Assembly (NCBI GenBank): GCA_028583405.1
Contig: CM053249.1
Location: forward strand, 34,683,659 to 34,747,658
Length of the DNA: 64,000 nucleotides
From: Pogonophryne albipinna
Taxonomy: Eukaryota; Chordata; Actinopteri; Perciformes; Artedidraconidae
Direction of reading: 5' to 3'
Shown here: positions 46,318 to 57,830 of the stretch, one piece after another
Numbering within the stretch: the first letter of the stretch is position 1
Layout: each line of letters opens with the position of its first letter
Made by a program: the position numbers and the translations under genes
Notes under the pieces: model-generated
What the model was told of the DNA's origin: nothing
What the model saw: only the letters and a program-made list of their open reading frames with translations
Databases searched by the model: none

Positions 46318-48347
46318 CCTCTTAAGCCCTGAGCCTGTTTTTCAGGTTTCAGGCTCGAAAATGCCACTAACACAACAAAGACTATATCTTCACTTCTAAA
46401 AGGGGTAAATTAATCATCTTTTCTCTCAAAGCAAGGTCACATCTGTGAGTTGGATGTAGAAGTGTCAGAATCAATATAGATGTTTTTATTTTAAAGTAAA
46501 TTCAGATGGAACATAGTAAAAACATGTAAATTCTAATGTCCGCCTAAAGAAAAACATTACTTATAGTAAAAACCACCCTTGAATGATGGGTTAGTAGACT
46601 AAAAGCTTTAGGAATCCAAACTATAACATATAATAAGTACCCTGTATCAAGATTGATGCAAAACAAGTTAAATTTGACCTTTTTAGAGAGGTTTAGAAAA
46701 ATAAAGTCCAGGCGGACTCACCTCTGGGTAATTTGGGAACCATCAGTTCCATTTGAACTTTTTCACTGTAAAAATCATTTTATTACTTTGAATTTTCACT
46801 ATAGGTATTCATTCCATCCAAATACAACTGTTGTGAAAAAAATAAAAATAAAATATAAGAACATACTCTGTTATCCTCTTAGGCAAGGCAAGTTTATTTA
46901 TATAGCACTTATAGGCCCCACGGACCGAAATCGCGTCATTTGCAGGAAACAACGTCTAAGGAACCTTACTATTTAATAAACTATGAATATTTTATATCCA
47001 TATAACGGGGAAAAACTCATTTAACTGATCTTTTTCATTTATTTTTTCAAAAAAACCACAATGCTAACAGTGAGCATCTGAATTAGCCCCGAGCGAAAAA
47101 TGCTAACCTATTACTGCACCGAAAATCACTCCTAGCTCCCTTATTACTTATCCTAGCTCCCTTATTACTTATCCTAGCTGCACATCCAACACATCGTTTT
47201 TGATCGTAAAGACACAGAATCTAACGGTGCCCACCTCAACACTGAAAGATACAAACTTGCGACGTTATCAACAAAAACGTACATCAAAACAAGTGGAGTT
47301 AGGTACTAGCATGCGCTAGGCTAATGGCTTACCTTCCTCTTTGCCTGATCTAAACTGGTCTTCAATGGCATTAAAACGATAAAAACGATGATGTAGTTAA
47401 TCCATAGGTTAATATCCAATGTGGCTGTGTCCCCTTTGAAATGTTCTGATAATCTATAAGCAATAAAACTGCAATTCCGTTATCTGCTGTCCGCTCTGTG
47501 CTCCGTGTGCTCTGGGTTCTGCTGTAATGCCTGCTTGTTAGTAGTAAACAATAAATGAAGTCGGCTGCGTAATGTACTTAAACTGGCTGGCATTCTTTAT
47601 ACTTTACGCAGGACCATATCTCTGGAACCCATTGGTCGATTCGTGTGATTTACACCTTTTTCTTAACCATCAGAACCAATAGAATCGATGGGCAGTTCCC
47701 AAATCAACGTAAAAATTACCATAGCGGACGTAATAGAGAAGCGAACAAAGCATATCTGAAAGTGCACGCCTGGACGGCAACATTTTATACCCAGTATATT
47801 GCCATAAATATGATGAAGGATTATCAGTCAAAATTTCTACGTGACACAAAGACATTGGATTAACCTTGAGCGGCGTTTTTATTCCGGTGAACACAACTTT
47901 TGATCACAAATCAAAAAAGGTAAGACGAAATTATTGTAATATTTTTTAAACGGGATGTTGTTTACGTTCTCTTTTCTGGCTGATAGCTCCGCAATTCGGG
48001 GGCGTACAGTGATGATATTATATGTCTGGAATCTGTGGAGTCTCAGCTTTAAATCGTATATCTTGTTTGTGCAGTTACGATAAGTAATAAGGGCATTTCT
48101 ACCGTGAGTGCTGTGCAAAATCCGTTAGCATTAGTTATCATTTTTTCGCTCCATGCTAATTCAAAGGCTTGGTATTACTCGTGTTTCTTTTAGCTAAAAA
48201 TGGTTCACATTGTCAGTTAGCGGAGTTTCTTAGCGTTAAAAGGGTATGGAACATTAATAGTTTCATAAATGTTAAGAAGCCCTGAGACATAGTCTCGTAA
48301 AAAAACTTGGGGGGGGGTCCACTGGGGGGACCCTCGGGCTTAAGAGG
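46318..48347. mobile_element. piggyBac-like element copy B, 2,030 bp
   Basis: TTAA target copies at 46314-46317 and 48348-48351 flank perfect TIRs CCTCTTAAGCCC. Inside, a second inverted pair carries GCGAAAAATGCTAAC (47092) and TTAGCATTAGTTATC with TTTTTTCGCTCC (48126-48152). A 24-bp direct duplication around CTCCCTTATTACTTATCCTA lies near 47135-47180. No transposase ORF; it needs one supplied in trans. Confidence 0.8.
46884..46920. repeat. LINE/SINE-type 3' end remnant
   Basis: AAGTTTATTTATATAGCACT is the conserved 3' end of many fish L2-related elements; no body is attached. Confidence 0.4.
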
Positions 48348-48351
48348 TTAA

Positions 48352-49627
48352 GAATAATATGGTCGCAGGGCTTACAAAGCAAATTGAGATACAGTTAAAA
48401 ATAAGATTATTGTGTATATTTCCTTTGAGTAACAGTAGATATAATAAAGGGAAACATTGACTATGTTCTTAATTAAGCATGTCCATGCTTAAACATGATA
48501 TTGCTTTGACGTTGCCCTGAGAAAATGAACAAACATTTTTTAGTACATAAATAAAAATAAATAAGTATTTAAACAATCAAACATACTTCTTTACATATTA
48601 AGCATTATAAAGAGTTATATGAATGTAAAACATGTTAAAAAGTGAAATCTGTCGAGCCAATTGGTGGCACTGTCTCCCCTGCACTTATACCACCTCCACT
48701 TTTAAATCAATACCTGGTCTGGTGTAATGCCTGCAGATTCCTGACGGGGAAATATTAGTAACAACAATAAGATTGTGCAAGCTCTGGAGGCAGTACTCCC
48801 ACCCCCCCACTAAAGCCCGTGACTCAAGTCGGAGTGTCAAGGAGAGTTGGCTCTCCATGCAGACACACAAGAAAGAAGACATTCATTACAACAAGTCAGT
48901 CTTTTATGCGCTCTATCAGAGGCTCTGGAGCAGAGCCAAGCCAGGACCCTGTGAGGGGGGGTCTGCCTGCCGCTGGAATGTGGTATAGTGTGTGTGTGTT
49001 CAGGTGTTTTCAGTGTGTAGATGTGTGTGAACACACACAGAAAACCTGCTGCTGGGTCTCCAAACATGTAAGCCCAGTGGAGTTTCATGAGGATGAAGCT
49101 GGTAAAGGGAATAAGTGAACAGACCTGCTGTTAGAAAGCTGTTCAAATCCATCCATCTCAAACGTTTCACCTTTCTACACCAAACATGTTTTTATGTGCT
49201 CAGACTACACGAGGGACAAAGCCAAGCAGCAGGAAACACAGGCAATATATACTTCCACCTTTAATACTTTCACCTGTACTAGCGGTACTGGAGGTATATT
49301 TTGTAAATATAAACATTTTGAAGCTTTATTATAACATGCCAATCTAATGCTTGTTTGAATGGAATGCTTAGATAATATAACTTAACTGTACCTTTCAGGT
49401 AGGTTAGCGTAGCAACAGATTCACTAACAGGTTGCTGCTGTGAAAGCAATCAGCAATAACTTCAACTAAGAACCAAGCTGTTTACTTTGTAACCAACGGT
49501 GAAGCTGACTTACTTTTTGTTTGAATATAGTAGTTCACTGTGCATGCAGCCTGTTGAAGTTGCTCTTGCTAGATTTGTACCAATTTAAACTTTTAGCTTT
49601 CCTTATAGGATCTGACTTGTTATTTTT
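48352..49627. other. No gene or element recognised
   Basis: AT-rich flanks around a more mixed stretch (48660-49130) with several short, overlapping frames on both strands and no domain. I see no TIR, tail or RNA gene. Confidence 0.5.
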
Positions 49628-50723
<1,096 letters not shown>

Positions 50724-51032
50724 GCTGAATAGAAGTTGTTGAACTTTTTTCATTTCACCTCTGTACATCCTGCGACCTTTCTGAAGGTACAACAAGTGTT
50801 TATCACTCACTCCCATTCACACACTTTCTGCACGCATAGACCCATAGAATATAATTTGCATTTGTATTTATTAATTGAAAAGTAGACTTCATGAATAAGA
50901 AATAAAATCACTGATACATAATTGTATTTAAATTAAAGTATAAAGTGTCCCAAACATCTTAAACTGATTCTATGTTAGATGTTTACTGTATACACTGTAT
51001 GCTCTTACATGTTTTAACTAAGATCACATCTG

Positions 51033-52448
51033 ATGTCTTTTAAGGTAAAGGAGACCATTAAGGAAGTCAAAAGCGCCCTCACACTGACAGCTGATGTCTG
51101 GACTAGTCGTGCAACAGAGGCATACCTTGGCGTGTCCTGCCATTTCATCAGTGAAGATTGGGAAATGAAGACGTTGAATCTTGCCACCATGCCTCTTGAG
51201 GAGAGGCATTCTGGTGTGAACATCATGACATGGCTGGAGGAGGTGATAGCTAAATATGACATCTTACCTACCAAAATAAAAGCAGTAGTTCACGACAATG
51301 GGTCCAATATTGTGGCAGCAATGCGAATGCTGGAGGAAAAACACGGCTGGGCCTCTGTGCGCTGCAGTGGGCACACACTCCAGCTCATAGTTAACAATGC
51401 CCTCAAAGAGCCCAGCATCAGCAGAGCTGTAGGGGCTGCAAGACACTTGGTTGAACACTTCAGGAGAAGCGAGTTGGCAAATACAAAACTGAAGGTGAAA
51501 CAGCAGCAAATGAACACACCACAGCATAAACTGATCCAGGATGTCACTACAAGATGGAACAGTACATACTACATGGTAGAGAGACTCCTGGAACAGCGCT
51601 GGCCAGTTACTGCAACTCTATCCGATACTGAGGTAACTCCAAGGGGCAAACAGTACTTTGACTTGAAGCCAGATCAATGGGTGCTGCTTGAAGAGCTGAC
51701 ACAAGGGTTGCAGCCTTTTCAATGTGCTACCGTTTACCTAAGTGGACAGGAGTATGCAACCGCTTCATGTCTTCCACAGCTGGTCAAAGGGCTGCAACGG
51801 TCCACACAGCAAACCCGTTTTGAGACGGGCGCAGGAAAAGCATTTTTGGCAAGTGCAGAAAAAGGGATAAACGAAAGATGGGGGTGTCTGAACACCATCT
51901 CAGCAGAGAAAGAAAACCCGATTGTTCTTTCAGCTTCCCTTGACCCAAGATTCAGAAAGCTGAAGTTTATGGGAGCTGAAGATGGCACACGGGTGCAAGG
52001 GTCAATTGAAGTCCTTGCAATCAAAGAGGTAAGGGGGTCTGAGATACAAGGCTGTGAGCAAGTTCATCAGCAGAGGGTCAGTGTTCCAGCCAGAGGGGAC
52101 AAATCAGCACTGGATAACCTCCTTCAATCTGACACAGACAGTCTGAGTGAAGAAGAGGATGAATCTCACGAGGACCAAAAGCTCCAAATGGCAAGGAGCG
52201 AAGTTCAGACGTACTTCGCAGAGCCAGCCATTCACAAAAAAGATGACCCTCTGAGATGGTGGAGGGAAAATAAGGGGCGTTTCCCTGTATTGTCAAACCT
52301 TGCAAGATCTTTCCTTTGCATTCCTGCAACATCAACCCCGTCTGAGCGAATCTTCTCTGTGGCGGGGAATATCTGCTCTCAGAAGAGAACAAGCCTCTCC
52401 CGAGATCATGTGGAGATGCTGACTTTCCTCCATTTCAACCCAGAATAA
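51033..52448 (+). CDS. hAT transposase (ZBED-like), N-terminal exon missing
   Basis: 471 uninterrupted codons. The sequence before the ATG (TGTCTTTTAAG) resembles a splice acceptor, so the true exon may start there and the ATG may not be the natural start. RNase-H-like fold motifs: LTADVWTSRATEAYLGVSCH near residue 20, VVHDNGSNIVAA near 87, CSGHTLQLIVNNAL near 112, DVTTRWNSTYYM near 170. The hAT dimerisation domain is at residues about 395-465 (PLRWWRENKGRFPVLSNLAR, TSTPSERIFSVAGNI). Family members are usually 600-700 residues with a BED finger first; that finger is absent here. The frame has no lesion. Confidence 0.9.
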   Translation: MSFKVKETIKEVKSALTLTADVWTSRATEAYLGVSCHFISEDWEMKTLNLATMPLEERHSGVNIMTWLEEVIAKYDILPTKIKAVVHDNGSNIVAAMRMLEEKHGWASVRCSGHTLQLIVNNALKEPSISRAVGAARHLVEHFRRSELANTKLKVKQQQMNTPQHKLIQDVTTRWNSTYYMVERLLEQRWPVTATLSDTEVTPRGKQYFDLKPDQWVLLEELTQGLQPFQCATVYLSGQEYATASCLPQLVKGLQRSTQQTRFETGAGKAFLASAEKGINERWGCLNTISAEKENPIVLSASLDPRFRKLKFMGAEDGTRVQGSIEVLAIKEVRGSEIQGCEQVHQQRVSVPARGDKSALDNLLQSDTDSLSEEEDESHEDQKLQMARSEVQTYFAEPAIHKKDDPLRWWRENKGRFPVLSNLARSFLCIPATSTPSERIFSVAGNICSQKRTSLSRDHVEMLTFLHFNPE

Positions 52449-52827
52449 TCTAGCCTAGATGCAAGAGTGTTTATCCCTTTTAAGTTGAAATAGTTTTTTT
52501 ATTTGATTAAGGGAAACTGCTGTAGTTTTTATTTTATATTGCTGCTGTCCTTGGTTTAAAAATGTTGACGGACAGATTTTTTATTTATCTTTTATATATT
52601 TCAGCAGAAAGTTTAATAAATATGTATTTTTTAATCAAGTATTTGTCTATTTTGTCTTCATTGTTAGTTTCCACATGCCTAAAACAACCTCAAACCTAAA
52701 TTTAAAAGTTGATGGCTAAATAAGAGCATTTGAGAAATTGCGCAAGTAATAGTCCGAATAATCGATTAGTCGTTTCAGTAATCGATAGATTAATCGATTA
52801 TCAAATTAGTCGTTTGTTGCAGCCCTA
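52449..52827 (+). mobile_element. hAT 3' end of the transposase-bearing element
   Basis: The right terminus reads, inverted, TAGGGCTGCAACAAACGACT and has ATCGATTA subterminal motifs (52755-52800), a TIR type known from fish hAT elements. No matching left TIR is seen in 50.7-51.0 kb, so the element is truncated on its 5' side. Confidence 0.75.
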
Positions 52828-53800
52828 CTCCTCATGCAGTTGACTGTTACAGGTCTATACAGGTTCATGGTACAATGCATAAGCCTCAAATCGAGAGACT
52901 GAAACTGTATTTTCCTTTACCGTTCTGTTTTAATTTCACAATAAAGTTAATAGTCATATTATGTTTGATATTATTATGTTTTATTAACTACACCACTGTT
53001 TTTTTTAACCCGCGCCGCCTAGTGGTTAAAGCACGTTATTGAATTTTGTTGTTGAATAAGTTTTATTTGATGAAAACATTTAAATATTAAGAGTAGCCTA
53101 CATACAAAATTGAAAATATCAAGAAGATACTGTAGTGATCTCTACAATAAAACATTTTAGTGCAGGACGTCCAAAGATATTAACAGGAGGATGTGCAAAA
53201 CAGACAAACTAATAAGGCTTTATTTAAACATTAAAGAATACTTTAAGTTAAGGTCTTCTTTTGAATAAGAAAAAAACGTTGGGGTTATCCACAGATAAAT
53301 ATGAAGTCTGACAAAGTACTTAACGTCCAATATATTGCATAGTTTATTTTGGCACTTGACAATCACCTTCCCTGAATTTGACTCAGGTGTAACTAAAGTC
53401 TGATTTAAGGGTTGTTTATATTTCACATCATTAATCAGAATCTGCAAAGTAACTAAAATAAATGTAGTGGAGTAAAAATACCAGGTTAACCTCTGAATTG
53501 TAGTGGAGTAGAACAAAGTAGTATGCTGCTGTAACAAAAACATTTCCCAACTTGGGATCAATAAAGTATATCTTATCTTAAGATGATCGATGGCTACTGC
53601 CATATTGGCAAAATGTGCCTCTGAACCTTGACAAGTGCATGTTTCAGGCTTATCAATGAACAACAGGAGGGGTCACAGACATAGGACCAGCTGTTAAATA
53701 AAGCTCTTCTGACCTTAGGTGTCATGTGGGTATATTAATTCACCCATTTATTAATTATATGTTTTAAATTTGATAACACCACTGTGTTTCGTATCCCCTA
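52828..53800. other. Unassigned sequence with repeat remnants
   Basis: 53380-53530 (ACTAAAGTCTGATTTAAGGG, then AAATGTAGTGGAGTAAAAA) is related to 3370-3600 inside the nested element. 53547-53580 (TTGGGATCAATAAAGTAT with TATCTTA) looks like a LINE 3' tail. No coding potential. Confidence 0.45.
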
Positions 53801-54006
53801 TGTCAGGATTCTCTTATGTAGTTTTGTATGTTTGGGTGTTTGATGTCATGTTTTCCTCCCTGGTTATTGTCTGGTCCTTTTCCCTGTGTTTTTCCTCCCG
53901 TCGTTAGTTCCCTGGTGTGTCTCGTTATCTGATTGTGTTCACCTGTGGCCCTTGTGTTTCTCCTCCCCTGCCCGGCTGTTTCTCGTCTTGTGATTACCCC
54001 TCCCTG

Positions 54007-54013
54007 TATTTAG
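54007..54013 (+). promoter_or_regulatory. TATA-like box in the LTR
   Basis: TATTTAG lies about 30 bases upstream of 54037, the start of the LTR stretch complementary to the primer site, as expected if transcription starts there. Confidence 0.4.
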
Positions 54014-54111
54014 TCTTGTCTCTTCCTGTGTTCAGTGTTGGTGCTTCTTTCGTTGTGACTGAGTTCACCGGTGAGTGTTCTGTTTTGTCTATGTTTATTA
54101 CTTATCCTTGA

Positions 54112-54117
54112 AATAAA
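54112..54117 (+). terminator. Polyadenylation signal in the LTR
   Basis: AATAAA, about 55 bases before the LTR end. It would act in the 3' LTR. Confidence 0.6.
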
Positions 54118-54173
54118 GGTTTTGCACTTTAAATCTGCATTTGGGTCCTGCTTGTTGCACACACCGTGACAGA

Positions 54174-54183
54174 AAGCACCAAC
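54174..54183 (+). other. Self-priming primer-site candidate
   Basis: AAGCACCAAC, beginning three bases after the LTR, is the exact complement of GTTGGTGCTT at 54037-54046 in the same LTR. Ten matching bases at the predicted transcript start resembles Tf1/sushi self-priming. Confidence 0.5.
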
Positions 54184-54188
54184 CAACA

Positions 54189-55500
54189 ATGGACCCAGCG
54201 GATTTTTACGATTTGGAGTACCCAGCGGATTTTCATGAGTTCGAGTTGGATCTGTTCGATCTGGACTTTTCTCTGCAATGTCGTCATGCCGAGTGGAAGG
54301 GAGCCTCTTCTAGAAGGGACAAAGAGGCTATCCTCGAAGGGGCACGAATGGCGGTGGCTGAGATGCCTTGGTTGAGGAGTTCGTTGCCTGAGTGGCTACA
54401 ACGCTTCACAAGTTGTCCTGTTGGAGGTCCACCGAGTCTCCAAAAAACCTCTAGGAGACGCAGGGCTAGGATTCCAGCCCGTGCTCCAACAGCCATGATC
54501 CCGGCTTCAGTTCCAGTTTCCACAGCCATGGATCCATGCACCAGTACCGGCCCGCAGAGCTATGTTCACTTGCTCGATTTCCTGGCCCACGCAGCCATGG
54601 TCCAGGCCTCTGTTCCGGTTCCAGCGGCTCCAGTTCCAGCCTCAGTACCGGCCCCAGTTCCTGCTCCTGTCCAGGAGTCGTATTCTGGAACTCGGCTGGC
54701 TTATGGGGGTCCACGGAGTATTCAGGCGGCTGCTAAGAGGAGTCGTCGCAAGGCCAGACTAGCAGCCCGGGCCCCAGCAGCCATGGTCCCAGACCCAGTT
54801 CTGGCCCCAGCAGCCATGGTCCCAGACCCAGTTCTGGCCCCAGCAGCCATGGTCCCGGCCCCAGTGCTGGCCCCAGCAGCCATGGTTCCGGCCCCAGTTC
54901 CGACTCCAGCACCTCGTCTCCTGCTGGCTCCCCAGTCGACGCCAGCTCCCCGTGTCCTGTCGGCGTACCGGCCGACTCCAGCACCTCGTCTCCTGCTGGC
55001 TCCCCAGCCGACGCCAGCTCCCCGTGTCCTGTCGGCGTACCGGCCGACTCCAGCACCTCGTCTCCTGCTGGCTCCCCAGCCGACGCCAGCTCCCCGAGTC
55101 CTGTCGGCGTACCGGCCGACTCCAGCACCTCGTCTCCTGTTGGCTCTCCAGCCAACACCAGCTCCCCGAGTCCTGTCACCGTACCGACCGACACAAGTCC
55201 CCTCTCCAGTTCCCTCTCCAGTTCCCTCTCCAGTCCCCTCTCCAGTCCCCTCTCCAGTCCCCTCTCCAGTCCCCTCTCCAGTTCCCTCTCCAGTCCCCTC
55301 TCCAGTCCCCTCTCCAGTCCCCTCTCCAGTCCCCTCTCCAGTCCCCTCTCGAGTCCCCTCTCGAGTCCCCTCTCGAGTCTCCTCTCCAGTCCCCTCTCGA
55401 GTCCCCTCTCGAGTCCCCTCTCGAGTCTCCTCTCGAGTTCCCCTCTCGAGTCCCCTCTCGAGTTCCCTCTCGAGTTCCCTCTCGAGTCCCCTCTCGAGTG
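54189..55500 (+). CDS. Gag-like N-terminus fused to proline-rich repeats (incomplete)
   Basis: Starts at ATG 54189, 18 bases after the LTR, with MDPADFYDLEYPADFHEFEL, an acidic N-terminus. It then has a basic patch (SRRRRARIPARAP), alanine/proline repeats (APAAMVPDPVL) from 54770, 22-residue repeats (TPAPRLLLAPQPTPAPRVLS) from 54900, and a (SPVP)n/(SRVP)n tract from 55190. The frame is open to the N gap at 55501. No protease, RT or zinc knuckle is seen. It is probably the ORF of a non-autonomous LTR element. The sequence after the gap cannot be assumed to be in the same frame. Confidence 0.55.
54770..55185. repeat. Proline/alanine-coding tandem repeats
   Basis: Four 36-bp units (CCAGCAGCCATGGTCC-type) followed by three 66-bp units (GCACCTCGTCTCCTGCTGG-type). 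Unit lengths are multiples of three, so the frame is preserved. Confidence 0.85.
55190..55500. repeat. 12-bp minisatellite running into the gap
   Basis: CCCTCTCCAGTC units change to CCCTCTCGAGTC units along the array. It continues to the first N, so its true length is unknown. Confidence 0.9.
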
Positions 55501-56500
55501 NNNNNNNNNNNNNNNNNNNNNNNNNNNNNNNNNNNNNNNNNNNNNNNNNNNNNNNNNNNNNNNNNNNNNNNNNNNNNNNNNNNNNNNNNNNNNNNNNNNN
55601 NNNNNNNNNNNNNNNNNNNNNNNNNNNNNNNNNNNNNNNNNNNNNNNNNNNNNNNNNNNNNNNNNNNNNNNNNNNNNNNNNNNNNNNNNNNNNNNNNNNN
55701 NNNNNNNNNNNNNNNNNNNNNNNNNNNNNNNNNNNNNNNNNNNNNNNNNNNNNNNNNNNNNNNNNNNNNNNNNNNNNNNNNNNNNNNNNNNNNNNNNNNN
55801 NNNNNNNNNNNNNNNNNNNNNNNNNNNNNNNNNNNNNNNNNNNNNNNNNNNNNNNNNNNNNNNNNNNNNNNNNNNNNNNNNNNNNNNNNNNNNNNNNNNN
55901 NNNNNNNNNNNNNNNNNNNNNNNNNNNNNNNNNNNNNNNNNNNNNNNNNNNNNNNNNNNNNNNNNNNNNNNNNNNNNNNNNNNNNNNNNNNNNNNNNNNN
56001 NNNNNNNNNNNNNNNNNNNNNNNNNNNNNNNNNNNNNNNNNNNNNNNNNNNNNNNNNNNNNNNNNNNNNNNNNNNNNNNNNNNNNNNNNNNNNNNNNNNN
56101 NNNNNNNNNNNNNNNNNNNNNNNNNNNNNNNNNNNNNNNNNNNNNNNNNNNNNNNNNNNNNNNNNNNNNNNNNNNNNNNNNNNNNNNNNNNNNNNNNNNN
56201 NNNNNNNNNNNNNNNNNNNNNNNNNNNNNNNNNNNNNNNNNNNNNNNNNNNNNNNNNNNNNNNNNNNNNNNNNNNNNNNNNNNNNNNNNNNNNNNNNNNN
56301 NNNNNNNNNNNNNNNNNNNNNNNNNNNNNNNNNNNNNNNNNNNNNNNNNNNNNNNNNNNNNNNNNNNNNNNNNNNNNNNNNNNNNNNNNNNNNNNNNNNN
56401 NNNNNNNNNNNNNNNNNNNNNNNNNNNNNNNNNNNNNNNNNNNNNNNNNNNNNNNNNNNNNNNNNNNNNNNNNNNNNNNNNNNNNNNNNNNNNNNNNNNN
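55501..56500. other. Assembly gap, exactly 1,000 N
   Basis: The round size implies an arbitrary gap length. It most likely reflects the adjoining minisatellite. Confidence 0.98.
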
Positions 56501-56860
56501 TGCGTATCGTAGTGGAGGTGTTGTGATGAAGGAGGGGGGTCTGCTAAATGTGTATATGTGGGGGATGGGCTTGGCCCGGACGCTCACCGTTCCACTTCCT
56601 GCGAGGGGGGGCTGCCTGCCCGACCTTACGTTACGGCTGCGCCGCGGCAAAAATAGGATTCATCCTAATTTTAGAGAAGCGCTGCGCCGAGCCGCTTCTG
56701 GACCGCTTCTGGGACGCGTCTGAGCCGTAACGCGGCGCGTGTGGTGGAATAGCACCCATTGACTAGAGTGGCCGCGATCCTTATGACCGCCGCGGCGCAG
56801 CCGTAACACGGCGCAGCGCGACGCAGACGGACCCGGTGGAAACTGGGGGTTACAGAACAA
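56501..56860. other. GC-rich sequence with inverted GCCGTAA motifs
   Basis: CGTTACGGCTGCGCCGCGGC (56630-56648), GAGCCGTAACGCGGCGCG (56722-56739) and GCAGCCGTAACACGGCGC (56797-56814) form inverted and direct repeats. This looks like the end region of a DNA element, but no terminus is defined. Confidence 0.45.
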
Positions 56861-56959
56861 CATACACTTTAAAACGTGTCTCTGGGTCGTAATAAGGGCA
56901 TGAACAATCGGCCTATATGGTCGTTTTTTGTAGGAGGACAGGCTGTGATGTTGTGCATC

Positions 56960-57400
56960 CATGCCGCTGTTTTCCAGCAAATCCATGGCTGCCTTATTTA
57001 CACAAAGGACAAGCTAATTGTGCTAAAACCAGCTAGCACAGTGGTGGCAACAACAGCTACCCCCACTGAACTCCGGAAAAAGGACACTGAAGGAGGAGAG
57101 CTGGGTCCAGATTTATAGAGAAAAATAGATGTAAGCAGTGTCTCCCCGCCCCTCGTCATTGGCAATGTAAGATCACAGGCTAATGGAATGGAAGAGCTAA
57201 TTGCGTTAGTCAGAAGTCAGACAGAATGTCTGGACTGTAGTTTAATATGCTTTACCAAAAATATGGCTGCACCAGGATATATCTGACGATAATATTTCCA
57301 TCGATGGCTTCCAGACTGTTTGGGTCACGATTTCATCAACGCTTCAAATGTTTATTTTGATGGCTTCAGGACTGTGTGGGCCAACAAGGAAACAACCTAA
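56960..57400 (+). pseudogene. LINE endonuclease N-terminal fragment
   Basis: The plus-strand frame ends GGELGPDL; after a stop it reads SVSPPLVIGNVRSQANGMEE, CLDCSLICFT and, after another shift, ISIDGFQTV. This corresponds to the first endonuclease motifs of a common fish LINE (usually FTETW, here FTKN). Several stops and shifts; a dead fragment. Confidence 0.6.
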
Positions 57401-57771
57401 TTTGAAGAAGAAAACCTGGAAACGTTGTTGTTACATCCTTATGTGGTAGAAAGCAGTTTGGAAGTATTGCCTGAGTTTCCATGGTTCTTATCCCTTGTTT
57501 TTCCCCGTTGTCTTGCAGCCAGCACTTTTATAGCCATGTTAAGTACTCTCCTCTTTCCTGAGCATCGGCTGTATTCTGGGGGCCACGGGGCATTTAGCCG
57601 GGGCAGATAAATAATGATCACCAGGCGGCTGATTTCCTAATGCTGATGTATGGCTCCACATACAGGTGCTGGCTCCACAGCATCCCAGAAGCACGTCAAT
57701 GAATCTACTCTGTCATGTGATGAAGCAGCCATGAATTACCCAACACTTACAGCACAGTCCATAAACTGCTG

Positions 57772-57774
<3 letters not shown>
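57401..57774. other. Nothing recognised
   Basis: Mixed-composition sequence between the LINE fragment and the AC tract without ORF, TIR or RNA gene. Confidence 0.4.

Positions 57775-57828
<54 letters not shown>
57775..57828. repeat. (AC)n microsatellite
   Basis: About 27 AC units, followed by the same 55-bp sequence that follows the (CA)n at 50721. Confidence 0.97.

Positions 57829-57830
<2 letters not shown>

Larger units (their letters stand above)
53801..54171 (+). mobile_element. LTR (371 bp) of a gag-only-like element
   Basis: Runs from TGTCAGGATT to CACCGTGACA, with the expected TG...CA ends. It contains a TATA-like TATTTAG (54007), a probable transcript start near 54034-54037 and AATAAA (54112-54117). 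It is followed directly by a primer-site candidate and an ATG. The partner LTR would lie beyond or within the assembly gap and is not visible. Confidence 0.75.

Noticed and set aside
48660..49130. Overlapping short ORFs as a small gene
   Set aside because: Several frames on both strands are open by chance; no conserved motif seen.
53010..53034. tRNA-like A box (TAGTGGTTAAAGCACG)
   Set aside because: No B box, cloverleaf or 3' end follows; at most a SINE remnant.
54722..56650. Minus-strand and second-frame ORFs through the proline-rich repeats and the gap
   Set aside because: The repeat units lack stops in several frames, and 1,000 N were read as open codons; no gene is implied.
54141..56723. 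One 860-codon gene spanning the N gap
   Set aside because: The gap length is arbitrary, so the frame on the right cannot be connected to the left.
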